A stretch of 64,000 nucleotides of DNA from Bordetella flabilis (lineage in GTDB: Bacteria; Pseudomonadota; Gammaproteobacteria; Burkholderiales; Burkholderiaceae_B): NCBI RefSeq assembly GCF_001676725.1, contig NZ_CP016172.1, positions 2,976,001 through 3,040,000 on the forward strand, given 5' to 3'. The translations under genes and the position numbers were made by a program. The notes beneath the pieces are model-generated. The model did not search any database. It saw only the letters and a program-made list of their open reading frames with translations, and was not told where the DNA came from. Position 1 is the stretch's first letter. Every line of letters begins with the position of its first letter. Positions 34,658 through 43,494 of this stretch are shown here, piece after piece.

Positions 34658-35617
34658 TCATTGGCCGGCCAGCCCCAGGCGGTCCAGCAGCGTGCGCATC
34701 TCGGCGCGGTCCTTCTCGACATAGGCTTGCGCGTCCTGCGGGGAAAGGGCCATCGGCTCTATCGCCTGGTCCCGCATCAGGCGGCGATAGTCCGGGTCCT
34801 TGTTGACATCACGCACAGTATCGCTCAAGCGCTGAACGATGGCTGGCGGGGTGCCGGCCGGCGCGGCCAGGCTGTACCAGGTGGCGAACTGCGCGCCATG
34901 GACGCCGGCTTCGTCCAGCGTCGGCACATCGGGCAACAGCGGGGACCGCTGCGCGGCGGCGTAGCCCAACGGCAGCAAGCGCCCCTGGCGGATGAAAGCC
35001 AGGCTGGCGGAGAGATTCAGCATCACCAGATCGATCTGCCCACCCACCGCGTCGTTGATGGCTGGCGCGGCGCCTGCATACGGGATGTGATTGAGCTGGA
35101 TGTGGGCGGCCTGCTGAAACAGCTCGGCGCCCAGATGCGTCGCGCCGCCCACGCCGGCGGAGCCATAACTCAGCTTGCCGGGCTCGGCCTTGGCACGCTC
35201 GATAAGCTGGGCCAGCGTCGTGATCCCGCGCGTCGGGTTGACGGCCAGCATGATCGGCTGGACGGCGACGACGGAACAGAAGGCGAAATCCTTGACGCCG
35301 TCATAGCTGGTCTTGCGCATCAGGGGCGTTACGACATGCCCGGCCGAGGTGCCGAGCAGCAAGGTATAGCCGTCCGGCTTGGCGCGAGCGACGAATCCGG
35401 TCCCGATCGAGGCGCCGCCGCCGACCTTGCTCTCCACCACGACCGGCTGGCCCAGGCGCTGCTCCAGCCCGCGTGCCAGGCCACGGGCCACGACATCCGC
35501 CGGCCCGCCCGCCGCGTAAGGATTCACGAGGGTGATGGGCCTCTCGGGATAAGGCGCTGCGTGCACGTGCACCGCCGCCAAAGCCGTGGCCAGGGTCAGC
35601 AGAATCTTGCGCAACAT
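34658..35617 (-). CDS. Bug-family tripartite tricarboxylate transporter binding protein
   Basis: A 319-residue periplasmic Bug protein with a Sec signal (MLRKILLTLATALAAVHVHA). Family blocks: YPERPITLVNPYAAGGPADVVAR, VVVESKVGGGASIGTG, LNHIPYAGAAPAINDAVGGQ. The start at 35617 is supported by GGGAG upstream. It stands directly behind another Bug gene (14-bp gap) and before the flavin reductase gene. The two tandem proteins are clearly distinct in sequence, so they are not a recent duplication. Confidence 0.92.
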   Translation of the reverse strand: MLRKILLTLATALAAVHVHAAPYPERPITLVNPYAAGGPADVVARGLARGLEQRLGQPVVVESKVGGGASIGTGFVARAKPDGYTLLLGTSAGHVVTPLMRKTSYDGVKDFAFCSVVAVQPIMLAVNPTRGITTLAQLIERAKAEPGKLSYGSAGVGGATHLGAELFQQAAHIQLNHIPYAGAAPAINDAVGGQIDLVMLNLSASLAFIRQGRLLPLGYAAAQRSPLLPDVPTLDEAGVHGAQFATWYSLAAPAGTPPAIVQRLSDTVRDVNKDPDYRRLMRDQAIEPMALSPQDAQAYVEKDRAEMRTLLDRLGLAGQ

Positions 35618-35631
35618 GGCATCTCCCGGCT

Positions 35632-36603
35632 TCAGTCGGCGCGTGCGCCGGAGTCGCGTATGATGCGCGCCCATTTCTGCGTGTCGTTGCGGATACGCTC
35701 GGCGAACGCCTCGGGCGTACTGTGAGTGGTCTCGATGCCATAGGCTGCCATGCGCTGCGTCATGGCGGGCGCCGACATCACCGCGGCGATGTCGCGGTTC
35801 AGGCGATCGATGATCGGCCGCGGCGTGCCGGCCGGCGCCAGTACCCCTGACCACAAGCTGACCTCATACCCCTCGAAACCCGGCGTTTCGGAGATCGCGG
35901 GCACATCGGGCAGCACCGGCAGGCGCTCACGCCGGGTGACGCCCAGCGCCTTGATCTTTCCTTCCTTGACCTGCTCGATGAAGTTCGACGACGTGTCGAT
36001 CATCATGGAGATGCGGCCGGCCAGGAAATCGTTGATGGCCCCCGACGTGCCCTTGTACGGAATGTGCCGGATGTCCACGCCGGCGGTCGACTTGAACATC
36101 TCGCCGGCCAGGTGGCTGGTCGTGCCATTGCCCGAAGAACTGAAGGTCAACTCACCGGGGCGTTGGCGCGCCAGCGCCGCCAGCTCGGCCACGGAGTTCA
36201 CCGGGAGATCCTTGCTGACCACCAGCAGGTTGGAGGTCAGGTTGGTCAGCGAGATGGGCGCGAAACTCTTTTGCGGGTCATAGCGCAGCTTCGCGTACAG
36301 GGATGGGTTGATCGTCAGCACGCCCATGGTGGAATACAGCAGGGTGTAGCCGTCCGGGGCGGCGCTGGCGACGGTCTCTGCGCCAATGGCGCCGCCCGCT
36401 CCGCCGCGGTTCTCCACCACCACGCTCTGTCCCAGCCTTGCCCCCAGGTCCTGCGCCAGCGCGCGCGCCATCAAATCGGTGGCCCCGCCCGCCGGAAAAG
36501 GCACGACCAGGCGGATGGGGTGATCCGGGTAACCCGCTGCCCCGGCGGCCCAGGGCAAAGCGGCGCACAGTCCCAGGATGGCCAGCGCACGTGCCAGTCT
36601 CAT
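35632..36603 (-). CDS. Bug-family tripartite tricarboxylate transporter binding protein
   Basis: A 323-residue periplasmic Bug protein with a Sec signal (MRLARALAILGLCAALPWAAGAA). Family blocks: YPDHPIRLVVPFPAGGATDLMAR, VVVENRGGAGGAIGAETV, IRHIPYKGTSGAINDFLAG. It is the first gene of the minus operon running to 31760. Having two binding proteins in one operon suggests two related ligands, or that one serves for sensing. Confidence 0.92.
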   Translation of the reverse strand: MRLARALAILGLCAALPWAAGAAGYPDHPIRLVVPFPAGGATDLMARALAQDLGARLGQSVVVENRGGAGGAIGAETVASAAPDGYTLLYSTMGVLTINPSLYAKLRYDPQKSFAPISLTNLTSNLLVVSKDLPVNSVAELAALARQRPGELTFSSSGNGTTSHLAGEMFKSTAGVDIRHIPYKGTSGAINDFLAGRISMMIDTSSNFIEQVKEGKIKALGVTRRERLPVLPDVPAISETPGFEGYEVSLWSGVLAPAGTPRPIIDRLNRDIAAVMSAPAMTQRMAAYGIETTHSTPEAFAERIRNDTQKWARIIRDSGARAD

Positions 36604-36721
36604 GCTGTCTCCTCAGCGTTCTGCTTGTTCTGGTGAGCAGCATGGTAGGTGCCATCCCGCCTCGGGCGCCATGCCGGGGACGGCAAAGCAGCTATGCAAG
36701 CGGCGATCGGTCCACGTCCCC

Positions 36722-37873
36722 CTACTCGGCCATACGCCCCATGTTGCCCATACGCGCCATGCGGCCCGTTCGCCGTCGCGCCATGCGCCGACGCCACCAC
36801 AGCCAGATGCCGCTGCCGCCCAGCGCCGCCAGGGTGAGGCCCAGCATCGCCACGGCCGCCTGCCACGCGACGCCGCCGAGCTCGCCGGTGTGCAACGGGT
36901 AGATGTAGGAGTTCACCCGCGTACCGGGGTCCAGTTCATTCCAACGGTGTATGGCGAGCACGGCGCCGCTACGGGGATCAAGCCAGACCGTGGAACGGCC
37001 GTTGGGGTGAGGATCGTCGGGAACACGCATACGCACCGCCAGCGGCCGATCCAGGCGCGGCGAGTACAGGAAATAGCCTATGGCGCCCTCGGGCAAGGCG
37101 GCCTGCGCGCGCGCGGCGAGTTCGTCCAGGGACGCCGCTGCCGCGCTGGCCTGCGCCGCCCCGGATGCCGCGGGCAAGGCGGGGGCCGCCGTGCGCGGCT
37201 CGCCGCTCAGCCAGGTGATCCAGCCGCCGATCGGCCGCCATGCCAGGTAGGCGCCCGTCGCGATGCAGAGCGCCAGCGCCAGTCCCAGCACCACGCCGCC
37301 GGTACGGTGCACATCGAAGAGCGCGCGCGTCCATCCCTTGCCGAACGCCACGCCCAAGGACGGCGGCCACTTGCGCGGCCACCACAAAATCGCGCCGGTC
37401 ATGAGCAATACCAGGTAGGACAGCGCGGCGCAGGCCAGTACGGCCTTGCCGGTCTGGTCCATCCATAGCGCGCTATGCAACCCGTACAGCAGCGCCACCA
37501 CACCCTCGTTCGCGCCGCGCCGGCCCTGCTCTGCGCCCGTCGCGGGATCCAGGTACAGCGTGCCGCGCCAGGCCGCGCGAACCAGCACCTGCAGGGTGTC
37601 GCCCGGTTCCCGCGGCGGCGCGAACGTAAAGGACGCGCGCGCGCCGAACTCGCCTGCCAGGCGCTGGCGCAGCGCTTCGAGCGACACCGGCGACCGCGCA
37701 TCCGCTTCCCCCGCAGGCGTGACCGCGACGAAATACGCCGGGTGCAGCCAGCGGTCCAACGGGCGTGCCACGACCAGCAGCGAGCCCGTCACCCCGGACA
37801 TGACCAGTACCCACCCCAGGCACAAGGCGGTCCAGCGGTGGCATCGGATCCACAGGGTGCGCAGCGCTTGCAT
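36722..37873 (-). CDS. PepSY-associated TM-helix membrane protein of the iron cluster
   Basis: A 383-residue inner-membrane protein of the PepSY_TM (COG3182) family, often found next to siderophore receptors and thought to act in periplasmic iron reduction or siderophore processing. Membrane helices are near 10-32 (TALCLGWVLVMSGVTGSLLVVA), 140-160, 185-210 and 340-360 (AAVAMLGLTLAALGGSGIWLWW), with periplasmic PepSY-like regions between. The C-terminus is short and basic. It is 51 bp downstream of fecA on the same strand, so it is likely part of the same iron-regulated unit. Confidence 0.9.
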   Translation of the reverse strand: MQALRTLWIRCHRWTALCLGWVLVMSGVTGSLLVVARPLDRWLHPAYFVAVTPAGEADARSPVSLEALRQRLAGEFGARASFTFAPPREPGDTLQVLVRAAWRGTLYLDPATGAEQGRRGANEGVVALLYGLHSALWMDQTGKAVLACAALSYLVLLMTGAILWWPRKWPPSLGVAFGKGWTRALFDVHRTGGVVLGLALALCIATGAYLAWRPIGGWITWLSGEPRTAAPALPAASGAAQASAAAASLDELAARAQAALPEGAIGYFLYSPRLDRPLAVRMRVPDDPHPNGRSTVWLDPRSGAVLAIHRWNELDPGTRVNSYIYPLHTGELGGVAWQAAVAMLGLTLAALGGSGIWLWWRRRMARRRTGRMARMGNMGRMAE

Positions 37874-37924
37874 GGCGCGTTCAGCCCGGGACGGCGCGGC
37901 GAGGCATCATCGGCGGTTCGCGCG

Positions 37925-40378
37925 TCAATAGGCCAGGCGTGCCTGCACGTAGACCATGCGCGGCGCGCCGACCATGCGGCCGCCGTTGGTATCCGTGTTG
38001 CGGGTGTAATAGCGCCGGTCGAACAGGTTGTTTACTCCCAACGCAAGCTCGCTCCCTTTCCAAGACGGGATCTTGTAGCTCAGTTGCGCGTTCCAGACGC
38101 TGAAGCCGGGGACGCGGCCGTCCATCGCGTCGGGCGTCTCCGGGCCGGTGTTGGCGGTGTCCGAGTACTGGCTGCTCTGCGCGGTGGTGAAGACATTGAA
38201 CGCCCAGTTGCGGATGCTGTAGCGGCCGCCCAGCGTGCCGGTCTGGCGCGAGTAGAACGGCACGTCGTTGCCTTCGTCCTCGCCGGATTTCTGGATGGCG
38301 CGCACATAGGTGTAGTTGGCATACAGGTTCAGGCCCGCCAGGGGGCCCGCCCTGTCGAAATCGTAGTCGATGGCGAATTCCACGCCGTTATGGGTGGTGG
38401 CGCCCAGGTTGCGGAAGACCGCCGGATTGGTGCCGGGAATCGACAGGATCTGGTTATCGAAGCGCAGGTTGAATACCGTCAGCTCGGTGTGGGTCTGCTC
38501 GCCCGTGTAGCGAAAGCCTGCTTCCACCGTCTTGGCGATTTCCGGCTTCAAGGGATTGGCGTCGGACATCGAGTTCAACTGCGTGTACTGGACGGCGCCA
38601 AAAGACGTGCTGTAGTTGGTGTACAGCGTCAGCTTGTCATTGACTAGGTAGGCGACATTCAGCGATGGCAGGCCCTTGTTGTTGCGCACATGGAAAGTCG
38701 AGTCGTCCGCCGTGCCGCTCGGTTCGCGGTCGCTCTCGATTTTCTCGTAGCGGATGCCCGGCGTGACACGCCAATTGCCGTAGGCGATGCGGTCATCCAG
38801 GTAGAAGGAATGGGCCCGCGTGCCGTTGTCGAACACCTGGGTGGTCCCCACGCGATTCCCTGTCGCCAACGACGTCGAATAACGCCTGTCCTGCCCCGTT
38901 TCGCGGATGTAGCGATAGCCCACCGTCACATCGTGCGTCGTCGACCCCCACTCCACCCGCTGGGTGTAGCGCGGTTCGATGCCCAGGACCTGGTTGTTGC
39001 GCGGCTGGAAATCGTTGCGGTTCAGGTCCGTGTTGATCAGCGAACTCTGGCGCGAGCTGTCGTAGTGGTAGATGCGCGTTTCGAATTCCTGCGTATCGGA
39101 AATCGTGTTCAGGTAACCGATGTCGATCTGGTCACGCTGGCCCTTCCAGTAGTCGGTGGGGTGGGTGTTCTGGAACGGATCCTGCCGGTACTCGTCCACC
39201 GTCAACCCGCCGGGGGTCATCGACTTCACGTCGTAGTGGGCGAACTTCCCATACACCTCGGACGTGGGGCTGATCTCGTAGCGCCACTTCAGGGCCACGT
39301 CGTTATAGCGGTCATGGCTGCCGTCACGCCACTGTTCCCCGTCCATGCCCGAGTACAGCAGCGCCACGCCCAGGCCGTTGTCCATCTGGGTGCCGAGGAA
39401 GGTCGTGTATTGGGTATTGGCGCCGCCGTGGCTGAAGACGTTGTAGCGTGCGGAGGCATCGGCGACCAGCCCTGCGTTCGCGGCGGGGATCGAGCGCGTC
39501 TTGAAATTGATGATGCCACCGACGTTCTGCGGGCCGTAGCGCACCGCGCCGCCGCCGCGCACCACGTCGATCGACTCGATATTGCCCAGGCTGACGGGCG
39601 ACATGACGAGATTGGGCTGCCCATACGGCGCCATGGCCATCGGTATGCCGTCCAGCAGCATCGTGGTACGAGCGGAATTACGGGGATTCAGGCCGCGTAT
39701 CCCCACATGCAAGCCCACCGAACTGCCGGTCGCGCTGGTGCTGCCGCTGATCTGCACGCCGGGAACGCGGCGCAGCACATCGGCGACATTGGTCGCACCG
39801 CTGTCGACGATCTCCTGCCGCTGCACCAGGGTGCGCGCGCCGCCGAAGGTCTGCACGCTGTTCTCCAGCCCCGTGCCCAGCCAATCGCCGCTGACCTGGA
39901 TCGCTTCCAGCGTGGCGGTGGGGGCGTGTTCGACGCCTGCGCCCGCGGCCGAAGCCGTGGCGCCCGTCCCGCTGTTCACCGCTACCGGCGCAGGACCGCG
40001 CACGACGTAACCCTCGCCAGGCTGCGGCACGGCCGTCAGGCCGGTACCTTGCAGCAACCGTTGCAGGCCATCCGCCACGGTGTAGTTGCCCTGCAGGCCG
40101 TCGCTGTCCAGGCCGGCGGCGTCTTCGGGCCGAAAGGACACCGTCACATCCGCCACCCTGCCGAAGGCGGACAACACCTGTGCCAGGGATCCGGCGGGAA
40201 TGTCGAAGCTGCGTGCGGCCGCGGGCGGCACGGTCTGCGCCAGGGCGCCCGGCGCGTGTAGCGCCCCCGCCGCCGCGACGCAGGCCACCCATGCCGACAA
40301 TGCGATGCGCACCGTCCCGGGCTTCAGGATGCGCGCCAATGTCGCGGCGCCTCGGGCAGGTTCATAGGCCGTTCGCAC
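37925..40378 (-). CDS. fecA: TonB-dependent receptor with STN domain, FecA-like
   Basis: An 817-residue outer-membrane transducer-type receptor. After a signal region (about 25-48, ending GALAQ) comes the STN signalling domain (about 55-125, SFDIPAGSLAQVLSAFGRVADVTV), then the plug (about 180-290) and a 22-strand barrel ending in VQARLAY. The plug sequences GIRGLNPRNSARTTMLLDGIP, APYGQPNLVMSPVS and VVRGGGAVRYGPQNVGG are strikingly FecA-like, so ferric citrate or a similar hydroxycarboxylate siderophore is the likely ligand. The STN domain would signal through FecR to FecI. It is encoded downstream of fecR with a 124-bp gap that should hold the FecI-dependent promoter. Confidence 0.93.
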   Translation of the reverse strand: MRTAYEPARGAATLARILKPGTVRIALSAWVACVAAAGALHAPGALAQTVPPAAARSFDIPAGSLAQVLSAFGRVADVTVSFRPEDAAGLDSDGLQGNYTVADGLQRLLQGTGLTAVPQPGEGYVVRGPAPVAVNSGTGATASAAGAGVEHAPTATLEAIQVSGDWLGTGLENSVQTFGGARTLVQRQEIVDSGATNVADVLRRVPGVQISGSTSATGSSVGLHVGIRGLNPRNSARTTMLLDGIPMAMAPYGQPNLVMSPVSLGNIESIDVVRGGGAVRYGPQNVGGIINFKTRSIPAANAGLVADASARYNVFSHGGANTQYTTFLGTQMDNGLGVALLYSGMDGEQWRDGSHDRYNDVALKWRYEISPTSEVYGKFAHYDVKSMTPGGLTVDEYRQDPFQNTHPTDYWKGQRDQIDIGYLNTISDTQEFETRIYHYDSSRQSSLINTDLNRNDFQPRNNQVLGIEPRYTQRVEWGSTTHDVTVGYRYIRETGQDRRYSTSLATGNRVGTTQVFDNGTRAHSFYLDDRIAYGNWRVTPGIRYEKIESDREPSGTADDSTFHVRNNKGLPSLNVAYLVNDKLTLYTNYSTSFGAVQYTQLNSMSDANPLKPEIAKTVEAGFRYTGEQTHTELTVFNLRFDNQILSIPGTNPAVFRNLGATTHNGVEFAIDYDFDRAGPLAGLNLYANYTYVRAIQKSGEDEGNDVPFYSRQTGTLGGRYSIRNWAFNVFTTAQSSQYSDTANTGPETPDAMDGRVPGFSVWNAQLSYKIPSWKGSELALGVNNLFDRRYYTRNTDTNGGRMVGAPRMVYVQARLAY

Positions 40379-40502
40379 TTTTCAGTTCCCTCTCGCATGC
40401 GGTTCATCAATGCGCCGTCTGCCGAATGAGCAAACGGAAAAGGGACATGCGAAGGCCGGGGAAAGTGCAACAAATTAATACGAATACCGTTCTGCTTCAA
40501 CG
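40379..40502 (-). promoter_or_regulatory. fecR-fecA intergenic region
   Basis: A 124-bp gap expected to hold the FecI-type promoter of the receptor gene. It contains an AT-rich stretch at about 40469-40498. I could not find a clear match to the E. coli fecA promoter. Confidence 0.35.
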
Positions 40503-41525
40503 CTAAGTGGCCTTGGTCGTCACCGTGACCCAATAGCGGGTGTGCCACAGCACCCGGACCGGCAGCGTCTGGCCCACCACGGCGAGGATATGGTCCGTAT
40601 CGGCAAGCCGGAAAACGCCTGACACCTTCAACGCCGCCACGTCCGGGTCGCAGCGGATGACGCCACGCCGATAGCGCGATAGTTCGTCCAGGAAGGCGTC
40701 CAGCCGCATGTCATCGGCCTGGAGCACACCACGTGTCCAGCCTGGCGGGTCCGCCGCGGCCCGGGCATCGGTGGACGGACGCGCGACGGGCGGCGTCCTG
40801 AAGCCGGCGGCCGTGAAGCGGATTTCTTTTCCCGGGTCCACGATCCGGCGCGAACCATCCGAGCGCAGGGTGACTTCCACCCGATGCTCCAGCACCGACA
40901 GACAGGTCTCGTCGCCCGTCACCTGCTTGACGACGAAGCGCGTGCCCAGCGCACGCAGGCGTCCCATGGCCGTGTCGACCAGGAATGGCCGCGCGGCGGC
41001 CTGGGCATCCGCCGCCGTCTGTATGTAGATCTCGCCGCGCCGCAGCTGCAGCAGGCGCGCGGCGTCGGAATACCGGACTTGAAGGTCGGTCGACGTATTG
41101 AGCTGGATACGGCTGCCGTCGGCAAGCAGCAGGTCGCGGCTCTCCCCGACCGCGGTGCGATAAGCGCCCTCGCCCATGAACCAGGCCGCATCGCGGTAGA
41201 CCAGCCATCCGACCGGCAACGCCGTCCCCAGTACGGCCAGTGTCTTGATCAGCGCCCGCCGGTTCAATCCAGACCGCCGGGTAAGCACCGGGACGCCCAG
41301 CCGGGGCGGGATGGCGCCAAACTCCCGGCTCAGGCATTCCGCCCGCTGCCAGGCGAGTTCATGGCGAGGATCGGTGCGCCGCCAGCGCTCCAGGGCGGCA
41401 TGGTCCTCCGGCCCGGCCTCGCCGGAATGCAGCCGGACCAGCCAGCGGGCGGCTTCCCGTATGACGTCGGGGTCCATGGCGCCCGGACCGGTGGCGCCGC
41501 GCCCCGGAGAACCGCTAGCCGGCAT
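40503..41525 (-). CDS. fecR: FecR-family anti-sigma/sigma-regulator
   Basis: A 340-residue membrane regulator. The N-terminal cytoplasmic DUF4880 domain (about 18-70, EAARWLVRLHSGEAGPEDHAALERW) binds the sigma factor. A single membrane segment is near 92-108, and the periplasmic FecR domain (about 120-225, YRTAVGESRDLLLADGSRIQLN) and C-terminal part contact the receptor STN domain. The ATG at 41525 is only 6 bp past the fecI stop, and GGAG for it lies within the last codons of fecI, which supports that start. Confidence 0.93.
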   Translation of the reverse strand: MPASGSPGRGATGPGAMDPDVIREAARWLVRLHSGEAGPEDHAALERWRRTDPRHELAWQRAECLSREFGAIPPRLGVPVLTRRSGLNRRALIKTLAVLGTALPVGWLVYRDAAWFMGEGAYRTAVGESRDLLLADGSRIQLNTSTDLQVRYSDAARLLQLRRGEIYIQTAADAQAAARPFLVDTAMGRLRALGTRFVVKQVTGDETCLSVLEHRVEVTLRSDGSRRIVDPGKEIRFTAAGFRTPPVARPSTDARAAADPPGWTRGVLQADDMRLDAFLDELSRYRRGVIRCDPDVAALKVSGVFRLADTDHILAVVGQTLPVRVLWHTRYWVTVTTKAT

Positions 41526-41531
41526 GGCGGC

Positions 41532-42023
41532 CTACTCCATCAGCGTCAGGCATAGTTCGAAACCCTGCGCCATGTACCGTTTGATGGTCCGGTCGCACAG
41601 GTCCAGGCGTGCCGCGATTTGGGCGTAGCTCAGGCCTTCCAGTTGCGACAGCACGAACACTTCCCTGGCCTTGGGCGCCAGGTTCGCCAGCATGCGGTCC
41701 AGCCGATGCAGCGCCTGCTGCATCGATAGCAACGCTTCCGGCGACACCGCGAATTCGGCGGGCAGCGCGGCGGCGGCCTCCAGCCACGCGCGTTCCAGCG
41801 AGCGGCGCCGCCAATGGTCGTTCAGCAAGCCGCGCGCGATGGTGGTCAGGTAGGCGCGCGGCTCGCGCACGCCTGGAAGTTCTTCCGGCTTGCGCAGCAC
41901 GCGCAGGAAAGTATCGTGCGCCAGGTCCGCCGCTTCGTCGCTGCAACCCAGGCGCCGGCGCAACCACTGGCAGAGCCAGTCGTGGTTGTCTTCATAGAGA
42001 ACTCGAAGCGTAGCGGCGGACAT
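41532..42023 (-). CDS. fecI: FecI-type ECF sigma factor
   Basis: A 163-residue iron-starvation ECF sigma factor. Region 2 is at about 5-70 (LYEDNHDWLCQWLRRRLGCSDEAADLAHDTFLRVL), region 4 at about 105-158 (LDRMLANLAPKAREVFVLSQLEGLSYAQIAARLDLCDRTIKRYMAQG). The ATG at 42023 is chosen over an upstream in-frame one because AGGAG lies eight bases before it and the protein then has family length. A candidate Fur box lies about 90 bp upstream. It should transcribe fecA when the receptor is occupied. Confidence 0.94.
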   Translation of the reverse strand: MSAATLRVLYEDNHDWLCQWLRRRLGCSDEAADLAHDTFLRVLRKPEELPGVREPRAYLTTIARGLLNDHWRRRSLERAWLEAAAALPAEFAVSPEALLSMQQALHRLDRMLANLAPKAREVFVLSQLEGLSYAQIAARLDLCDRTIKRYMAQGFELCLTLME

Positions 42024-42114
42024 GTCGGATCGCTCCTGCGGCACAAGCAGGAAGAAAGCCGATAGCGCGCCGGCATCAACAGGCCGCCATCGACGGATAG
42101 CCGCCGATGATACC

Positions 42115-42133
42115 AAGAATTATTCTTATTTGC
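42115..42133 (-). promoter_or_regulatory. candidate Fur box upstream of fecI
   Basis: On the minus strand GCAAATAAGAATAATTCTT matches the 19-bp Fur consensus at 12 positions and contains the perfect dyad AAGAAT-T-ATTCTT (42115-42127). It is an AT-rich island in GC-rich DNA, placed before an iron sigma gene as expected. Confidence 0.6.
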
Positions 42134-42171
42134 AGTGCTGGCCAGGCCGGATCCTGGCCAAGCCCTCCGAT

Positions 42172-43266
42172 TCACTCGAACACAATGCCGGATTCCTTTG
42201 CGATGGGCGCCCAGAACGCACGCTCGGTACGGACGCGAGCCGCCAACTGCGCATGATCCATGGGTTTCACGATCAAGCCGTTATCCTGCAGCCTTTTCAC
42301 CAGGCCCGGATCCCGGGCGGCCTGCAGGAAAGCACGCTCCAGTGCCGCGGCGGTCTTGTCCGGCAGGCCGGCAGGCGCGAATACCGCATAGAAGCTGGTG
42401 GCCGCTTCGAACTGCGGGAAGCCCTGCTCCTTGGCGGTCGGCACGCCGGGCAGCGAGGCCAGCCGCTCCGAGCCGCTCAATCCCAGGAACTTGATCTTGC
42501 CGCCCTGGTACAGCGGCACCATGCTCGCCGCCGCATCCCAGCCCATGGAGACGCGCGAGCTGACCACGTCCAGCAGCATGAGGGACGCGCCCTTGTAGAC
42601 GACCGGGGCGAATTCCACGCCAATCGCCTTGCCCAGCGCGATCGCGCCCAGTTGGCCGGAACTGCCTTGCGCCGCCAGGCCGAGCGTGGCCTTGCCGGGA
42701 TGCTGCTTCGCCCAGGCGACATATTCGCTCATATTGCTGTACGGCTGGTCCGCGCCGGTCACGATGGCGGTCGGGATATCGACCAGCAGCGCGATCGGAC
42801 GGAAGTCCTTGTCGCCGTCGTAGCCCAGGTTCTTGTAGGTGTGCGGATAGATCGTGAAGGCGGGCGAGGTGGCGAGCAGCAAGGTCAGGCCATCCGGCGC
42901 CGCACGTTGTACATAGGTATTGGCGATCCGGCTGGAAGCCCCCGGGCGGTTCTCGACGATGACTTCCTTCACGCCTTCTTTGGACAATTGCTCGGCAAAC
43001 GTGCGAGCCGTCAGGTCGGCGGCGCCACCCGGCGCGAACCCCACTACGATCTTGATCAGTCCATTAGGCAGCCCGTTGGAAGGAGCGGCCTGCTGCGCAT
43101 GCGCGGCGGACGCTGCGAGCAGCAGGCCGCAGGCGGCTCGCCCCGCCGCGCGCCCGAGCTGCCCGACGCGCTTGCGCCAGGCCGTCGTCCATGGACGGGA
43201 TGGAAGTCCCACGACGGTCAACACCGGCGTGGTCGTGGAACATTGCGTCATGAACCGCACTCGCAT
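42172..43266 (-). CDS. Bug-family tripartite tricarboxylate transporter binding protein (long leader)
   Basis: A 364-residue Bug protein. The start at 43266 is fixed by a near-perfect AGGAGG seven bases upstream. The signal region is unusually long: about 30 polar/basic residues (RPWTTAWRKRVGQLGR) precede the hydrophobic core ACGLLLAASAAHAQQ. A shorter in-frame start may exist, but I see none with a good ribosome site. The mature part has IKIVVGFAPGGAADLTAR, VIVENRPGASSRIANTYV and a family-like C-lobe. It is divergent from the amidase gene, so the protein may deliver the amide. Confidence 0.9.
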   Translation of the reverse strand: MRVRFMTQCSTTTPVLTVVGLPSRPWTTAWRKRVGQLGRAAGRAACGLLLAASAAHAQQAAPSNGLPNGLIKIVVGFAPGGAADLTARTFAEQLSKEGVKEVIVENRPGASSRIANTYVQRAAPDGLTLLLATSPAFTIYPHTYKNLGYDGDKDFRPIALLVDIPTAIVTGADQPYSNMSEYVAWAKQHPGKATLGLAAQGSSGQLGAIALGKAIGVEFAPVVYKGASLMLLDVVSSRVSMGWDAAASMVPLYQGGKIKFLGLSGSERLASLPGVPTAKEQGFPQFEAATSFYAVFAPAGLPDKTAAALERAFLQAARDPGLVKRLQDNGLIVKPMDHAQLAARVRTERAFWAPIAKESGIVFE

Positions 43267-43494
43267 GGAACCTCCTCTCCGTGCCGCGCTTTTCGATCGG
43301 CATCCTATGGATTTCTGGGATACTAAGTGCGTCGTACTTGCGTCTACATCGGTACTTACCCCCGGCAAGCGCACTGCGGCGCAGGCGTTTTGCGCGAGCC
43401 CGGAACGCTGCACGGGCCCGTCGCGCATGCCGGGCAGGCGCGGGTCTATCGGGCGTACCCGGCGCCAGACCGGACAATTCGATGCGAGGATGAT
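43267..43494. promoter_or_regulatory. divergent region between Bug protein and amidase
   Basis: A 228-bp gap holding both promoters. AAGTGC-GTC-GTACTT at 43325-43339 is a near-dyad, and GTACTT recurs at 43352-43357. No regulator gene is adjacent, and I find no clear promoter boxes. Confidence 0.35.
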
